48,161 nt of DNA from Myxococcales bacterium. GTDB taxonomy: Bacteria > Myxococcota > UBA4151. Location of the stretch: positions 1-48,161 of the forward strand of contig PBND01000034.1 in the NCBI GenBank assembly GCA_002722845.1, given 5' to 3'. The translations under genes were made by a program, and so were the position numbers. The notes under the pieces are model-generated. The model made no database searches and was not told the origin of the DNA. It saw only the letters and a program-made list of their open reading frames with translations. Below are positions 28,425 to 37,617 of this stretch, piece by piece. The first letter of the stretch is position 1. Every line of letters starts with the position of its first letter.

Positions 28425-28540
28425 CCGAGAATCTAGAGTTTTCGGTGAACCGGCAGCAGCCTGGTCTTGATGTCGTCGACATGTCCCAATTCAGGGGGGG
28501 CACCACTGGGGCAATCTGCGCCGGCCGGCAGGCCCGCCTC

Positions 28541-29248
28541 CTAATTCCCGGCCTTGGCCCTTAAGTCGATATCGAGGACCACCTCATCCCGGATGAGGTT
28601 GTCCGGCTTGCCTTTATATTCGATGCCCCATTTCTTCCGGTCGATGTCGAACCGAGCTCGAGCGGAGAAATTCCCCTTCTCGTTGTTGATCTCGGCTGGA
28701 AAGGTGACCGTATTCGAGATGCCGCGCATCGTGAGCACACCGGTGACACTGGTCCCGGCCGAGGTGGTCTCAATCTTTTGGCTCGTGAAGGTGGCCTGGG
28801 GGTATTTATCAACCTCCAAGAAGTCCGGATCTTTCATGTGCTTCTCGAACTTCTCAGTCCACTTGTTTCGGTCATCCCAATCGCAAAACAGAGAGGCGGT
28901 TTCGACGGTGAAAGCCAAGGCGGCTGAGGTGATTTTGCCATCGGCCCCGGGCGTGAGGTCGCCTGTCCATTTGTCGAATCGGCAGGTGTGACTACCGGTG
29001 ACCTTACTGCCGGTAAAATGGATGTGACCAATCAGGGAGGCCTTCGTGAGCCCAGGCTGGTCAGCGCCATCGACTGCTGGCGCGGTGGGCGCTGCCGCCG
29101 GCGGCTCACCTTCGGGGGGAGGTGTGATGGTGACCGTCTCCTTAGGCGCTTCTTTCGGTGCCGGAGCGACCGCTGCCGAAGGGGTTGAGTCGGCGGGGTT
29201 TTCGGCGCAGGCGAGAACGAGGATGAGGGATGCGGCAGACAGGCGCAT
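28541..29248 (-). CDS. YceI-family lipoprotein
   Basis: A 235-aa protein. The ATG at 29248 follows GGAG and opens a lipoprotein signal ending VLAC (Cys14); a TTG at 29299 would add 17 residues and spoil it. A Pro/Ala-rich linker runs to about residue 70. The rest is a YceI lipocalin-like barrel: FTGSKVTGSH, LEVDKYPQATFTS, VTGVLTMRGISNTVTFP, FDIDRKKWGIEY and IRDEVVLDIDL are all in the family order. YceI proteins bind isoprenoid-like lipids in the periplasm. It is divergent from plsC. Confidence 0.92.
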   Translation of the reverse strand: MRLSAASLILVLACAENPADSTPSAAVAPAPKEAPKETVTITPPPEGEPPAAAPTAPAVDGADQPGLTKASLIGHIHFTGSKVTGSHTCRFDKWTGDLTPGADGKITSAALAFTVETASLFCDWDDRNKWTEKFEKHMKDPDFLEVDKYPQATFTSQKIETTSAGTSVTGVLTMRGISNTVTFPAEINNEKGNFSARARFDIDRKKWGIEYKGKPDNLIRDEVVLDIDLRAKAGN

Positions 29249-29310
29249 GATGACTCCTTTGGCAATTTTACCGGGGCACCTTATGGGCTTGTGTGGCAAA
29301 TGAATAGCGT

Positions 29311-30093
29311 ATGCAGTTCTATCAATTTTCCAATGGGCCTTTTCAGGCCAAAGAGCGCTTCCTCTCCATCTTCTATCTGATGGCCCTGACCCTCGTTCTT
29401 CTCGCTTCAGGCCTCGTGATCGGTGGGGGGCTTATCCTTTTACTCCCCTTTGGGCGTTGCCGTCGGCTCGACTATGCCAACTGGAGCATGGCGATCTTTG
29501 CTGGCCTGTGTCTGCGTGTTTGCGGTCACCGATGGCGGTTTGTCGGCGCTGGCCTGCCGCAACGACAGGCGATCTTTGTCGCCAACCACAGCTCGACGGT
29601 GGACACGTTCTTGATGCCATCATTGTTTCCGCCACGGACCAGCGTGATCGCAAAGAAGGAGATCATCTGGTTTCCAGTCATTGGCCAATTGGCTTGGCTG
29701 GGGAGCTTTCTCCTCATCGATCGAGACAATCCCGACCGCAGCGCGGCCAGTTTGAAAAGCCTATCGAAGCGGATTCATGAGGACCGGATCAACTTGTGGT
29801 TGATGCCTGAAGGGACTCGGAGTCGAGACGGGCAATTGGCGCGGTTCAAGACCGGCTTTGTTCATCTCGCGGTCGCGACCGGGCTCCCCGTCATTCCCAT
29901 CGTTTTGCACGATACCTACCGGCTCTGGCCGGCTGGGACGCTGCGTTGCCGCCCCGGTGAGGTGTTGGTTGAGGTTCTCGACCCCATCGACACCAGCGCG
30001 TGGCGAGCAGCAGATGCCCGGGAGATAGCCGCAACCGTGCGGGAACAGATTCGCAAACGCCTTGTCGCCGGGCCGGCGGACGGGCCTCGTTAG
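29311..30093 (+). CDS. plsC: 1-acyl-sn-glycerol-3-phosphate acyltransferase
   Basis: Transfers an acyl chain to lysophosphatidic acid to give phosphatidic acid at the inner membrane. The 260-aa protein has an N-terminal membrane segment (~22-48), the HX4D catalytic motif at H93-D98, the FPVIGQLAWLGSFLLIDRDN block, the substrate-binding EGTRS at 167-171 and the late VIPIVLHDTY. No clear ribosome site precedes the ATG at 29311. Its TAG interlocks with the stop codon of the convergent SCP2 gene. Confidence 0.92.
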   Translation: MQFYQFSNGPFQAKERFLSIFYLMALTLVLLASGLVIGGGLILLLPFGRCRRLDYANWSMAIFAGLCLRVCGHRWRFVGAGLPQRQAIFVANHSSTVDTFLMPSLFPPRTSVIAKKEIIWFPVIGQLAWLGSFLLIDRDNPDRSAASLKSLSKRIHEDRINLWLMPEGTRSRDGQLARFKTGFVHLAVATGLPVIPIVLHDTYRLWPAGTLRCRPGEVLVEVLDPIDTSAWRAADAREIAATVREQIRKRLVAGPADGPR

Positions 30094-30401
30094 CGCAGGA
30101 GGGTACCCAGCTGCATGGCGAGGGCCATGTTGCCATCCACTTGGAGTCGGCCGGTCATAAAGAGTTGAGGGCCAGCGACCTCCCCCGAAACCATGGCGAT
30201 GAAATCCTCGGCAGTGAGCGTGATCGAGCACTCTGCGTCCTCATCGGTTCCTTCGGCAACGGTTCCATCACCCATGTTTACAATCCACTCGCCGCCACCT
30301 TCGCCAGTCAGGTTGAACTGGTAGACAGCCGCGACGGGGCCGCCAGCGGCCGCTTCTGCCGCTTTGGTGATACGTCCATTGAAGACCTCAGCAGGGGTCA
30401 T
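30090..30401 (-). CDS. SCP2 sterol-carrier domain protein
   Basis: A 103-aa stand-alone SCP2-like domain, which binds lipids or acyl-CoA in a hydrophobic tunnel. Family features: YQFNLTGEGGGEWIV, CSITLTAEDF, MVSGEVAGPQLFMTGRLQVDGN and a final MALAMQLG. AAGGAG precedes the ATG. It lies 79 bases downstream of the MpaB-like oxygenase gene on the same strand and may be transcribed with it. Confidence 0.88.
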   Translation of the reverse strand: MTPAEVFNGRITKAAEAAAGGPVAAVYQFNLTGEGGGEWIVNMGDGTVAEGTDEDAECSITLTAEDFIAMVSGEVAGPQLFMTGRLQVDGNMALAMQLGTLLR

Positions 30402-30480
30402 TTCGCTGCTCCTTAATTGGGTTGGGCGGCAGCATGGGGCCTTGCATAGGGGACGTCAACCCGGCGCTTGAGGCAGCCCT

Positions 30481-31578
30481 TTATGCCTCGTTTTTTCTCC
30501 CCACGCGGAAGTCGGCCGGCCGGCCCTGGAGCCCAAGTCCGAGGGCCCAGGAGCCGAAGGTCAGCCCCACCGATTGGAAGCCTTGGCCGAGCCGTTGGCT
30601 CTGGCTCTGGGCAAGGCCGCTGGCGAAGACGAAGGGAGCGGTCGCTCGCAGCGCTAAATGCCAACGCCGACTGCTGGGGAAGCCTAAGCGGTCGGCCAGG
30701 TCCGCCCCCAGCAGTTGTCGGCTGAGCGCGTAGAGGGCCCGGCTGCTCAAAAGAAAGGGAGGTTTCGCTTTGAGTGCGTGGATCACTGCATGGGCCAACT
30801 GGCGACTGTTGGCGTCGGGGTGTTGAAGGTGGTCGGTCAGTTGGGCTTGAAGACGGAAGGCTTCCTCCACCATCGCCGGTAGGAGTTCTTCATCCACGCC
30901 CATCCAATAGCCGGCGGTACGCCAGAGGTGGTAATAGTCCTGAGTCGCTTGTCTAGAGACGGCCAAACCCAGTCGCTTCATGCCTTTTAAGACGCCCACA
31001 TTGAACATGCCGAGGGTGAAGGCCATCTCTGCTTGGTTGATCGGATTTTCGACCCCGTGTCGGCTTGCATGGTGGCGGACAAACGCGTGGAGCAACCGGA
31101 CCCGGAGCAGGGTGCGGTGGCCCATGCGTCCGGGGGCCAGGTTGCCCTCCACCGCACAGTCGAAGACCATTTGGCCCGTCTCGAAGATACGGCGGGCTGT
31201 GCTGTGGGAAAGCCGGCCTGTCTCGGCCAGGATTCGCGCGATGCCAGGGGCGGTGTAACTCTCGATCAAGCCGCCGACGAGGAAGCTCGCTGAGACAGGC
31301 AATGCCTGCATGGCCATGAGCCGCTGACCTCGGCCGACCGCCTCCCAGTCCACCCAGTCGGGGGGGCTTTCGACATGATGGAAGAAGGCCTCAAGGGCCG
31401 CTCGTTGTTGAGGGCTCAGCCGGGCCTTGCGATGCAAGCGGTTAAGTTCGGTGACGGTGTCTTGGCCCGGACGAAGTTGATGCTCGATCAGGCACTGGAT
31501 CGCAGCATCGGCGAGGGGGTCAGCCATCGCTTCATAGGGGGCAAAGCCGCTCGGTTTGGACCAGGGAGGTGCAGGCAT
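30481..31578 (-). CDS. MpaB-family (DUF2236) oxygenase-like protein
   Basis: A 365-aa helical protein with no signal peptide. Like MpaB and latex-clearing proteins it has a PPDWVDWEAVGRG segment, ESYTAPGIARIL, RRIFETGQMVFD, and the run RVRLLHAFVRHH that carries the conserved Arg and His expected to hold a b-type haem, then DYYHLWRTAGYWMGV. The substrate is unknown; MpaB acts on a prenyl chain and Lcp on rubber. The neighbouring SCP2 gene suggests a lipid substrate, by inference. Confidence 0.78.
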   Translation of the reverse strand: MPAPPWSKPSGFAPYEAMADPLADAAIQCLIEHQLRPGQDTVTELNRLHRKARLSPQQRAALEAFFHHVESPPDWVDWEAVGRGQRLMAMQALPVSASFLVGGLIESYTAPGIARILAETGRLSHSTARRIFETGQMVFDCAVEGNLAPGRMGHRTLLRVRLLHAFVRHHASRHGVENPINQAEMAFTLGMFNVGVLKGMKRLGLAVSRQATQDYYHLWRTAGYWMGVDEELLPAMVEEAFRLQAQLTDHLQHPDANSRQLAHAVIHALKAKPPFLLSSRALYALSRQLLGADLADRLGFPSSRRWHLALRATAPFVFASGLAQSQSQRLGQGFQSVGLTFGSWALGLGLQGRPADFRVGRKNEA

Positions 31579-31672
31579 GCCCTTTCATGCCCTCGTTTGT
31601 CGGTATTTGTGAAGTCGGGGCCCCGCCGTGGTAGCTTCCTCGTATCGAGCCCGGCAAAAGGAGGGTGGCCCG

Positions 31673-32314
31673 ATGGCGAAGGACCTATGGCAACAGCGCT
31701 GGGATGAGGGCCGTATCGGCTTTCATCTGGACCAGTTCCACCCTTGGCTCGATCAGTACTGGGCCGAGATCACCGACCAGAGTCACGATCGAGTCCTGGT
31801 CCCGTTATGTGGCAAGAGCTTGGACTTGCGCTACCTCGCTGTGGGCGGCCACCCGGTGGTTGGGGTCGACATCGTGCCGGACGCCGTCGAGCAGTTCTTT
31901 GCTGAGTGGTCGGTCGATCCTACCGTTGCGGCGGGCCCCGGCTACCGACGCTTCAACGGCAATCGTGTGAGTCTCTATGCGGGTGACTTCTTTGGGGTCG
32001 AGCCGGAGGAGGGACTTTGTGATCTTTGGTATGACCGGGCTGCCCTGGTGGCCCTGCCTCCGTCGGCTCGACCGGCCTACGTCGAGCGGCTGCTGGCGCT
32101 CACATCCGCAACGGCATCTGGCCTATTGATCACCTTCGATTATCCTGCCGACGAGATGGAGGGGCCACCCTTTGCCCTGCCGGACGAGGAGGTGGCCGCC
32201 TTGTTTGCTGACAGTTGCACCGTGGAGCGCTTGGCCCATGAAGACCTCACTGCCGACGATGGCCGGGATTTGAGTCGTTGTAGTCGCTCAGCATTTCGGC
32301 TGCGCCGACGGTAA
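31673..32314 (+). CDS. tpm: Thiopurine S-methyltransferase-like enzyme
   Basis: A 213-aa SAM-dependent methyltransferase. WQQRWDEGRIGFHLDQ at the N-terminus is the TPMT family signature; VLVPLCGKSLDLRYLA is the SAM-binding loop with the PLCGKS motif; GVDIVPDAV and LWYDRAALVALPP complete the core. Bacterial members methylate selenium, tellurium or thiol compounds. AAGGAGGG lies upstream of the ATG at 31673. It is divergent from the MpaB gene, and its TAA directly abuts the stop codon of the next convergent gene. Confidence 0.88.
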   Translation: MAKDLWQQRWDEGRIGFHLDQFHPWLDQYWAEITDQSHDRVLVPLCGKSLDLRYLAVGGHPVVGVDIVPDAVEQFFAEWSVDPTVAAGPGYRRFNGNRVSLYAGDFFGVEPEEGLCDLWYDRAALVALPPSARPAYVERLLALTSATASGLLITFDYPADEMEGPPFALPDEEVAALFADSCTVERLAHEDLTADDGRDLSRCSRSAFRLRRR

Positions 32315-32983
32315 CTAGCGAAAGTGAACCAGGCCGACGCTGTCGAGGTCGAAGCCAGCGGTTGGCGCTTCCCCCACCGCACTCACATCGCGAATCCGCA
32401 GATAACGGATGCGTTCGAGGCCAAGGTCTTCGAGATCGAAAGCGTCGCCGCCGCTCCGGTCGGGGTCAAGGGGCGTACTCGCCGCTAAGCCGCTGATCAG
32501 TACCGGTGACCAGCCAGCGCAGCCGGGCTGAGGTTCTCCGATCGGCCCGGGGTCGCAGTCGAAGGTCGACCAGGATTCGCCATCTTCACTCACGCTCACC
32601 TCACCCAACTCCTGGAAGGTTTGCCCACTACCACCCCGGACGCGAAAGGCATTCTCAAAGACCACGAAGTCCGGGCCCGGGCCGTCAATACAGTCACGGG
32701 GCCTGAAGCCGAGGGTGATCGATCCGCCCCGGCCAAGGCTCAGGACATCATGGCCACCGCGAAACTCGCCACCGCCCTCGGGGGGCCCCAGGACGATGTC
32801 GGGCAGGCGGCTCGCACCGAAGCCAGCCCCGTCTCCTGCTTGAAAGTCCACGACCTCCGTGGCGAAGGGCAGTTCCGAATACGCATACGTTGGGCCCGTT
32901 TCTGGAGGCTCACGACCGTCTTCACCCTCAAGGGGGGGCGGGCCACAGGCGATCAAAATGAGCGCAAAAATCCAACGCAGCAC
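32315..32983 (-). CDS. Surface lipoprotein with discoidin-like beta domain
   Basis: A 222-aa protein. The GTG at 32983 opens a lipoprotein signal ending LIAC (Cys13). The mature part has the pattern of a family of bacterial cell-surface proteins: VLGPPEGGGEF, DVLSLGRGGSITLGF, PDFVVFENAF, VSVSEDGESWSTFDC and a final RIRYLRIRDVS..AGFDLDSV. The last two segments resemble discoidin/F5-8C-type folds. Function is unknown; ligand binding on the cell surface is a guess. It abuts the tpm stop codon with no gap. Confidence 0.65.
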   Translation of the reverse strand: MLRWIFALILIACGPPPLEGEDGREPPETGPTYAYSELPFATEVVDFQAGDGAGFGASRLPDIVLGPPEGGGEFRGGHDVLSLGRGGSITLGFRPRDCIDGPGPDFVVFENAFRVRGGSGQTFQELGEVSVSEDGESWSTFDCDPGPIGEPQPGCAGWSPVLISGLAASTPLDPDRSGGDAFDLEDLGLERIRYLRIRDVSAVGEAPTAGFDLDSVGLVHFR

Positions 32984-33121
32984 GGTTTCTTGGTCTCCTG
33001 CCCAGTGATCTCCGCACTCTCTTTTGAGCCAGCAAGCTCGAAGAGTTCCAGCATAAAATGCCGCCCATGGCTTGTTGCCCGGCCTATCTTTGGCCACACT
33101 GTTGCTCCGTAGGAGTTCGAC

Positions 33122-35830
33122 ATGCGTTTCGGTTCGATTTGGTTTCTCCCCTCGTTGATGGCTGTCTCATTGGTCGGCTGTCCCAACCCCGCATTGGTGA
33201 CACCGGGAGGTGGTGGTGCTGACGGGGACGGTGGACCTGTCGCTGTGGTCGGCTTTTGTGGTGATGGTGAGGTGACGGCCGATGAAGAGTGCGACGACGC
33301 TAACAGCGTCGATGCCGATGGCTGTCGCAACAGTTGCGTTTTAGCCTATTGCGGTGATGGCTTGATTCGGGAGGATTTAGAGCCTGGAGCGGAGGGCTTT
33401 GAGGCCTGTGATGATGGCAACAGCGTTGATGAAGATCGCTGCCTGAATACCTGCGAGGAAGCCCGTTGCGGTGATGGTGTCACCCGCAGCGATCTGCCCG
33501 AGCGACACAGCGATTTCGAGCATTGCGACGACGGCAATGAAGCCGATGATGACGCCTGTCTAGCCGGCTGTATCGAAGCTTTCTGTGGCGATGGGATCCA
33601 GCGTCTGGATCTAAGCGAGGGCGATGAGGGCTTCGAAGCCTGTGATGACGGCAACGAAGCTGACGACGATGAATGTCTGACGAACTGCGTCTTGGCCCGC
33701 TGCGGTGATGGGATTCTGGGGCCGGGCGAGGCCTGTGACGATGGTAACCTTGAAGCCGGCGATGATTGTGTTGATTGCCGCTCCGCGACCTGCGGCGACG
33801 GCCTCGTCCAAGAAGGTGTGGAAGCCTGTGACGATGGCAACGAAGACGATACCGACGACTGCCTTCGAGACTGCATCGCTGCCTCCTGCGGTGATGGGGT
33901 GGTCCGGGCCGGGTTAGCCGAGGGCGATGAAGGCTTCGAAGCCTGTGATGACGGCAACGACGACGATACCGACGACTGCACCTCCGACTGTGCACGGCCC
34001 AGTTGTGGCGACGGGCATCTCCGGTCCGGACTGCAGTGGGGGGCTGAAGGTTACGAACAATGTGACGACGGCAACCTTGAGGCCGGCGATGGCTGTGCCG
34101 CGGACTGCCTGCGGGAGGAATGCGGCAACGGCATCGAGGATCCGGGTGAAGCCTGTGACGATGGCAACCAGCGGGACAACGATGCCTGTCGCAACAACTG
34201 TGAGTCTGCCCGCTGTGGCGATGGCGTTCATCGCTTGGATCTCGAAGAGGGGGCTGAGGGCTACGAACAGTGTGATGATGGCAATGAAGAGCAACGGGAT
34301 GCCTGTCTCGTCGACTGTGTGGCCGCCAGCTGTGGGGACGGTCACCACCGCCTTGATGTGGAGCCTGGAGACGATGGCTTCGAGGCCTGCGATGACGCCG
34401 ATGGTATCGATGAGAATGTTTGCACCAACGCTTGTGCGCTGGCCCGCTGCGGCGACGGAATTCGTCGCATCGACGTGGAAGTCGGATCACCGGGCTACGA
34501 GCAATGCGACGATGGGAACCGCAGCCAAAACGATGCCTGCTTAGTGACCTGCGAAAGCGCTGGCTGCGGTGATGGTCACGTCTGGGATGGCGAGGAGCGC
34601 TGCGACGACGGCAACGACAATCAGCAGGACGCCTGCCTGGAGGGTTGCATCCCGGCCCGCTGTGGTGATGGGATCCATCGCCGGGACCTGCGCCCCGGGG
34701 ACGAAGGTTTCGAAGCTTGTGATGATGGCGATGGGATCGATGGAAATGAGTGCACCAATGGTTGTGGCCGGGCGATTTGCGGCGATGGGATCGTTTGGGA
34801 AGGCCAGGAGCGTTGCGACGACGGCAACGATGACAACGGTGATGCCTGCCTCGTCGGTTGTCACCCGGCCCGTTGTGGCGATGGCGAGGTTTGGCGAGAC
34901 AACGAGCGCTGCGACGACGGTGACGGCATCGATCAAAATGAGTGCACCAATGCCTGTCTGCCGGCCCGCTGCGGGGACGGGATCGTTTGGGAAGGCGAAG
35001 AACGCTGCGACGATGGCAATGACGACAATGGTGATGCCTGCCTCGTGGGCTGCCACCCTGCTCGTTGCGGCGATGGGGAGATCTATCGGGATGTGGAGGT
35101 CTGTGATGACGGCAACGATGAGCAGACCGATGATTGCTTAAACAACTGCACAGCGCCCCGTTGTGGCGATGGTTTCATTCACGATGGCCATGAGCGTTGC
35201 GATGACAGCGATCGGGTCGATGGTAACGACTGCACCAATGCCTGTGATCCGGCCCGTTGTGGCGACGGGATCACCTGGGCTGGTCAGGAGGAATGTGACG
35301 ACGGCAACGACGATACAGGGGATGCCTGCACGAACGCCTGCAACCATGCGATTTGTGGTGATGGGATCGTCCAGCGGGGCGAGGAAGAATGTGATGACGC
35401 CAATGGTGTGAACACCGATACCTGTACGAACGCCTGTAACAACGCCCGTTGTGGTGACAGCATCGTTGGGCCCGGTGAGGAATGCGACGATGGTAATGGC
35501 AACAACAACGATCGCTGTACGAATGCCTGTCGCAACAATCCAGGGAACGACGTGAGCAATGGCGGGATGGTCTATTACGGGCACCACGGGAACTGCGGCG
35601 GCTGGAACGGTTGCGGCAGTGCGGCGACTTGCGCCCAGTGGGCCTGTGAGATCAATGGCTACAGCCGTGTTGTCTCCCACGGACCGGGCTCGCCCCACCA
35701 AGCGCCGGCCTGTGGCGGCGGGCAGACCTGGCACTTGTTCAACAGTCGGGGCAGCCTGGATCGTGGCTGGGGTGGTGGCCGCTGTGGTAACTGCCCGGTG
35801 ATGGGTGTCACCAACGTTCGCTGCGAGTAA
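33122..35830 (+). CDS. Lipoprotein with 22 DUF4215 repeats and a novel-looking C-terminal domain
   Basis: A 902-aa protein. The signal ends LVGC (Cys20), followed by a Gly/Asp-rich tether. Residues ~46-806 are 22 tandem DUF4215 repeats, each starting CGDG (or a near variant), with CDDGN in the middle and a CxxxC at the end: four Cys per repeat. The final ~90 residues are a Cys-rich domain with [19 protein letters not shown], a RGSLDR segment and [11 protein letters not shown], shared with the larger paralogue 37618-41730. GTAGGAG precedes the ATG. It is likely a long extracellular stalk ending in a binding head. Confidence 0.88.
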   Translation: MRFGSIWFLPSLMAVSLVGCPNPALVTPGGGGADGDGGPVAVVGFCGDGEVTADEECDDANSVDADGCRNSCVLAYCGDGLIREDLEPGAEGFEACDDGNSVDEDRCLNTCEEARCGDGVTRSDLPERHSDFEHCDDGNEADDDACLAGCIEAFCGDGIQRLDLSEGDEGFEACDDGNEADDDECLTNCVLARCGDGILGPGEACDDGNLEAGDDCVDCRSATCGDGLVQEGVEACDDGNEDDTDDCLRDCIAASCGDGVVRAGLAEGDEGFEACDDGNDDDTDDCTSDCARPSCGDGHLRSGLQWGAEGYEQCDDGNLEAGDGCAADCLREECGNGIEDPGEACDDGNQRDNDACRNNCESARCGDGVHRLDLEEGAEGYEQCDDGNEEQRDACLVDCVAASCGDGHHRLDVEPGDDGFEACDDADGIDENVCTNACALARCGDGIRRIDVEVGSPGYEQCDDGNRSQNDACLVTCESAGCGDGHVWDGEERCDDGNDNQQDACLEGCIPARCGDGIHRRDLRPGDEGFEACDDGDGIDGNECTNGCGRAICGDGIVWEGQERCDDGNDDNGDACLVGCHPARCGDGEVWRDNERCDDGDGIDQNECTNACLPARCGDGIVWEGEERCDDGNDDNGDACLVGCHPARCGDGEIYRDVEVCDDGNDEQTDDCLNNCTAPRCGDGFIHDGHERCDDSDRVDGNDCTNACDPARCGDGITWAGQEECDDGNDDTGDACTNACNHAICGDGIVQRGEEECDDANGVNTDTCTNACNNARCGDSIVGPGEECDDGNGNNNDRCTNACRNNPGNDVSNGGMVYYGHHGNCGGWNGCGSAATCAQWACEINGYSRVVSHGPGSPHQAPACGGGQTWHLFNSRGSLDRGWGGGRCGNCPVMGVTNVRCE
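33257..35539 (+). repeat. 22-copy tandem DUF4215 coding repeat
   Basis: Repeat units of about 30-39 codons, all in one frame. Long units carry an extra insert of about seven residues between CGDG and CDDGN; short units do not. Copies 15 and 17 (34778-34873 and 34970-35065) are almost identical in protein but differ at many silent sites. Confidence 0.92.
35546..35827 (+). other. Shared C-terminal Cys-rich domain, copy 1
   Basis: About 94 codons from NDVSNGG to the end. Conserved with the domain at 41446-41727: YYGHHG, GWN-x-[20 protein letters not shown]-x-LDR and CP-x2-GVT-x2-RC. I do not recognise a known family. Confidence 0.75.
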
Positions 35831-35846
35831 CCCGAGCCGTGTGCGG

Positions 35847-35866
35847 CGCTCTGACGGCGCAGAGCG
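35847..35866 (+). terminator. Hairpin after the first DUF4215 gene
   Basis: A perfect 7-bp stem CGCTCTG/CAGAGCG with a 6-base loop, 17 bases after the stop codon. There is no T-run after it, so intrinsic termination is doubtful; it may block RNA decay. Confidence 0.35.
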
Positions 35867-35931
35867 TACGACGGAGAACGAGTTTCAGCGCTGGCGACCG
35901 CAAGTGCATGGCTTAAAGGAGTGATCTCGAT

Positions 35932-37557
35932 TTGGCCGAATACGACTACATCGTCGTCGGCGCGGGTTCCGCAGGCTGTGCGCTAGCCGCTCGGCTCACC
36001 GAAGACCCAAACTGTCGCGTCTTGCTGTTGGAGGCCGGGGGCTCCGACCGCACGGCCTTTTGCACGAAGCCGGGCATGATCTCGGTGGTTCACACCGTCC
36101 CTCAGGTGAAAAAGAAGTTCGACTGGGGCTACAAAACCCAAGCTCGAGATTGGACCCTGGATCGAAAGATCCCCTACATTCGGGGGCGGGTGATGGGGGG
36201 CTCCAGCGCCATTAACGGCATGATCTTCGTGCGCGGGAATCGGGCCAACTACGATAGCTGGGCAGCCCAGGGCTGTACCGGTTGGGGCTTCGATGATGTC
36301 CTGCCCTATTTCAAACGCCTAGAAGACTTTGAGGCCGGCGAGAGTGATTTACGAGGGGCCGGTGGCCCGGTCGCCGTGACCCGGCCAAAGGATTGCAGCC
36401 CCGTGAGCGAATTGTTCATGGAAGCTGTCGCTGAAGTGACTGGGGTACCCCGCATCGAGGACTACAACGGCCCGACCCAAGAAGGCGTTTCCATCGTGCA
36501 AATGTCCGCAAAGGATGGGCTTCGCTATTCCACCTCCCAGGCCTACCTTGAGCCCAACCGCAACCGCCCCAATCTCACCATCGTGTCTCGGGCGACGGTT
36601 CTGAAGGTCAATCTAGAAGGCACACGGGCCGTCGGCTTGGACTATCAAGCGGGGCGGGAGGTGGTGACGGTCTCTGCCCGTTGCGAGGTTTTGCTGTGCG
36701 GTGGCGTCATTGGCAGTGCGCAGATTCTGATGCTCAGTGGGATCGGTCCGGCGGCGCATTTGGCTGAACATGGCATCGACTGTGTGGCGGATCTGCCGGT
36801 GGGCCAAAACCTCCACGATCATCTGTTCTTCCCCTTGGTGTTTTTGATGCCAAGAGGCGGGCACCGCGGCACGCCCTGGCATTTCTTTGGGGGCATGTTC
36901 AAAGAGTACCTTTTTGGTGGGGGGACGTGGTTTGGCGAGACCGTCTTCGAGGGCATGGCTTTTGTGAAAACATCGGCCGGTGAGTCCATCCCCAACCTCC
37001 AGCTTCACAGCCTTCCATGGGCCTATCCGGCACCCAATCAAGATGCCCCGGTGCGACCGAAAGTCGACATGAGGCCGGCCCTGACCGTCCTGCCTACCAT
37101 GATCTACCCGAAGAGTCGGGGCGAGGTGCGGCTACGTTCGGCCGACCCCCTCGACGCACCGATGATCGACCCCCACTTCCTTGAGGACCCGGCGGATTTG
37201 AAGTTCCTACTCGATACCACCGAACTCACTCGAGAGATCATGGCGAGTTCAGCCATCGCTGGGGAGGTCACCGGCGAGCTTGAGCCCGGCGGGGATTATC
37301 GTGACCGGGCGGCCCTGGCCCGGGAGATGCCGAACCGGGTGTGTACGGTGTATCACCCGGTGGGCACCTGTCGCATGGGGGTGGATGAACGTGCGGTCGT
37401 CGATCCCGAACTACGGGTTCTTGGGATTCAAGGCTTAAGGGTCGCAGATGCTTCGATCATGCCCGATATCATCGGTGGCAATACCAACGCACCATCGATC
37501 ATGATTGGGGAGAAAGCAGCAGACCTGTTGCGGGCTGCCCAGGGAAATTCTGCCTAG
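35932..37557 (+). CDS. GMC-family FAD oxidoreductase
   Basis: A 541-aa choline/alcohol dehydrogenase-like flavoenzyme. YIVVGAGSAGCALAARL binds the FAD ADP moiety, RGRVMGGSSAINGM is the GMC signature 1, GVIGSAQILMLSGIGPA is signature 2, VYHPVGTC carries the catalytic His and GNTNAPSIMIGEKAADL ends the protein. No signal peptide, so it is cytoplasmic. The start is a TTG at 35932, ten bases after AAAGGAG; no in-frame ATG gives the FAD motif room. It oxidises an unknown alcohol. It is flanked on both sides by DUF4215 giant genes. Confidence 0.9.
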   Translation: MAEYDYIVVGAGSAGCALAARLTEDPNCRVLLLEAGGSDRTAFCTKPGMISVVHTVPQVKKKFDWGYKTQARDWTLDRKIPYIRGRVMGGSSAINGMIFVRGNRANYDSWAAQGCTGWGFDDVLPYFKRLEDFEAGESDLRGAGGPVAVTRPKDCSPVSELFMEAVAEVTGVPRIEDYNGPTQEGVSIVQMSAKDGLRYSTSQAYLEPNRNRPNLTIVSRATVLKVNLEGTRAVGLDYQAGREVVTVSARCEVLLCGGVIGSAQILMLSGIGPAAHLAEHGIDCVADLPVGQNLHDHLFFPLVFLMPRGGHRGTPWHFFGGMFKEYLFGGGTWFGETVFEGMAFVKTSAGESIPNLQLHSLPWAYPAPNQDAPVRPKVDMRPALTVLPTMIYPKSRGEVRLRSADPLDAPMIDPHFLEDPADLKFLLDTTELTREIMASSAIAGEVTGELEPGGDYRDRAALAREMPNRVCTVYHPVGTCRMGVDERAVVDPELRVLGIQGLRVADASIMPDIIGGNTNAPSIMIGEKAADLLRAAQGNSA

Positions 37558-37617
37558 GGGACTGATATCCTCACGGGTTTTGGGTTATGTTCCCTCCGAC
37601 CCATCGAGGAGAAAGAC

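Noticed and set aside
33091-33106. Sigma-54-like TGGCCA-N5-GTTGCT upstream of the first DUF4215 gene
   Set aside because: Spacing fits, but the transcript would start near 33117, after the ribosome site at 33111 and only five bases before the ATG.
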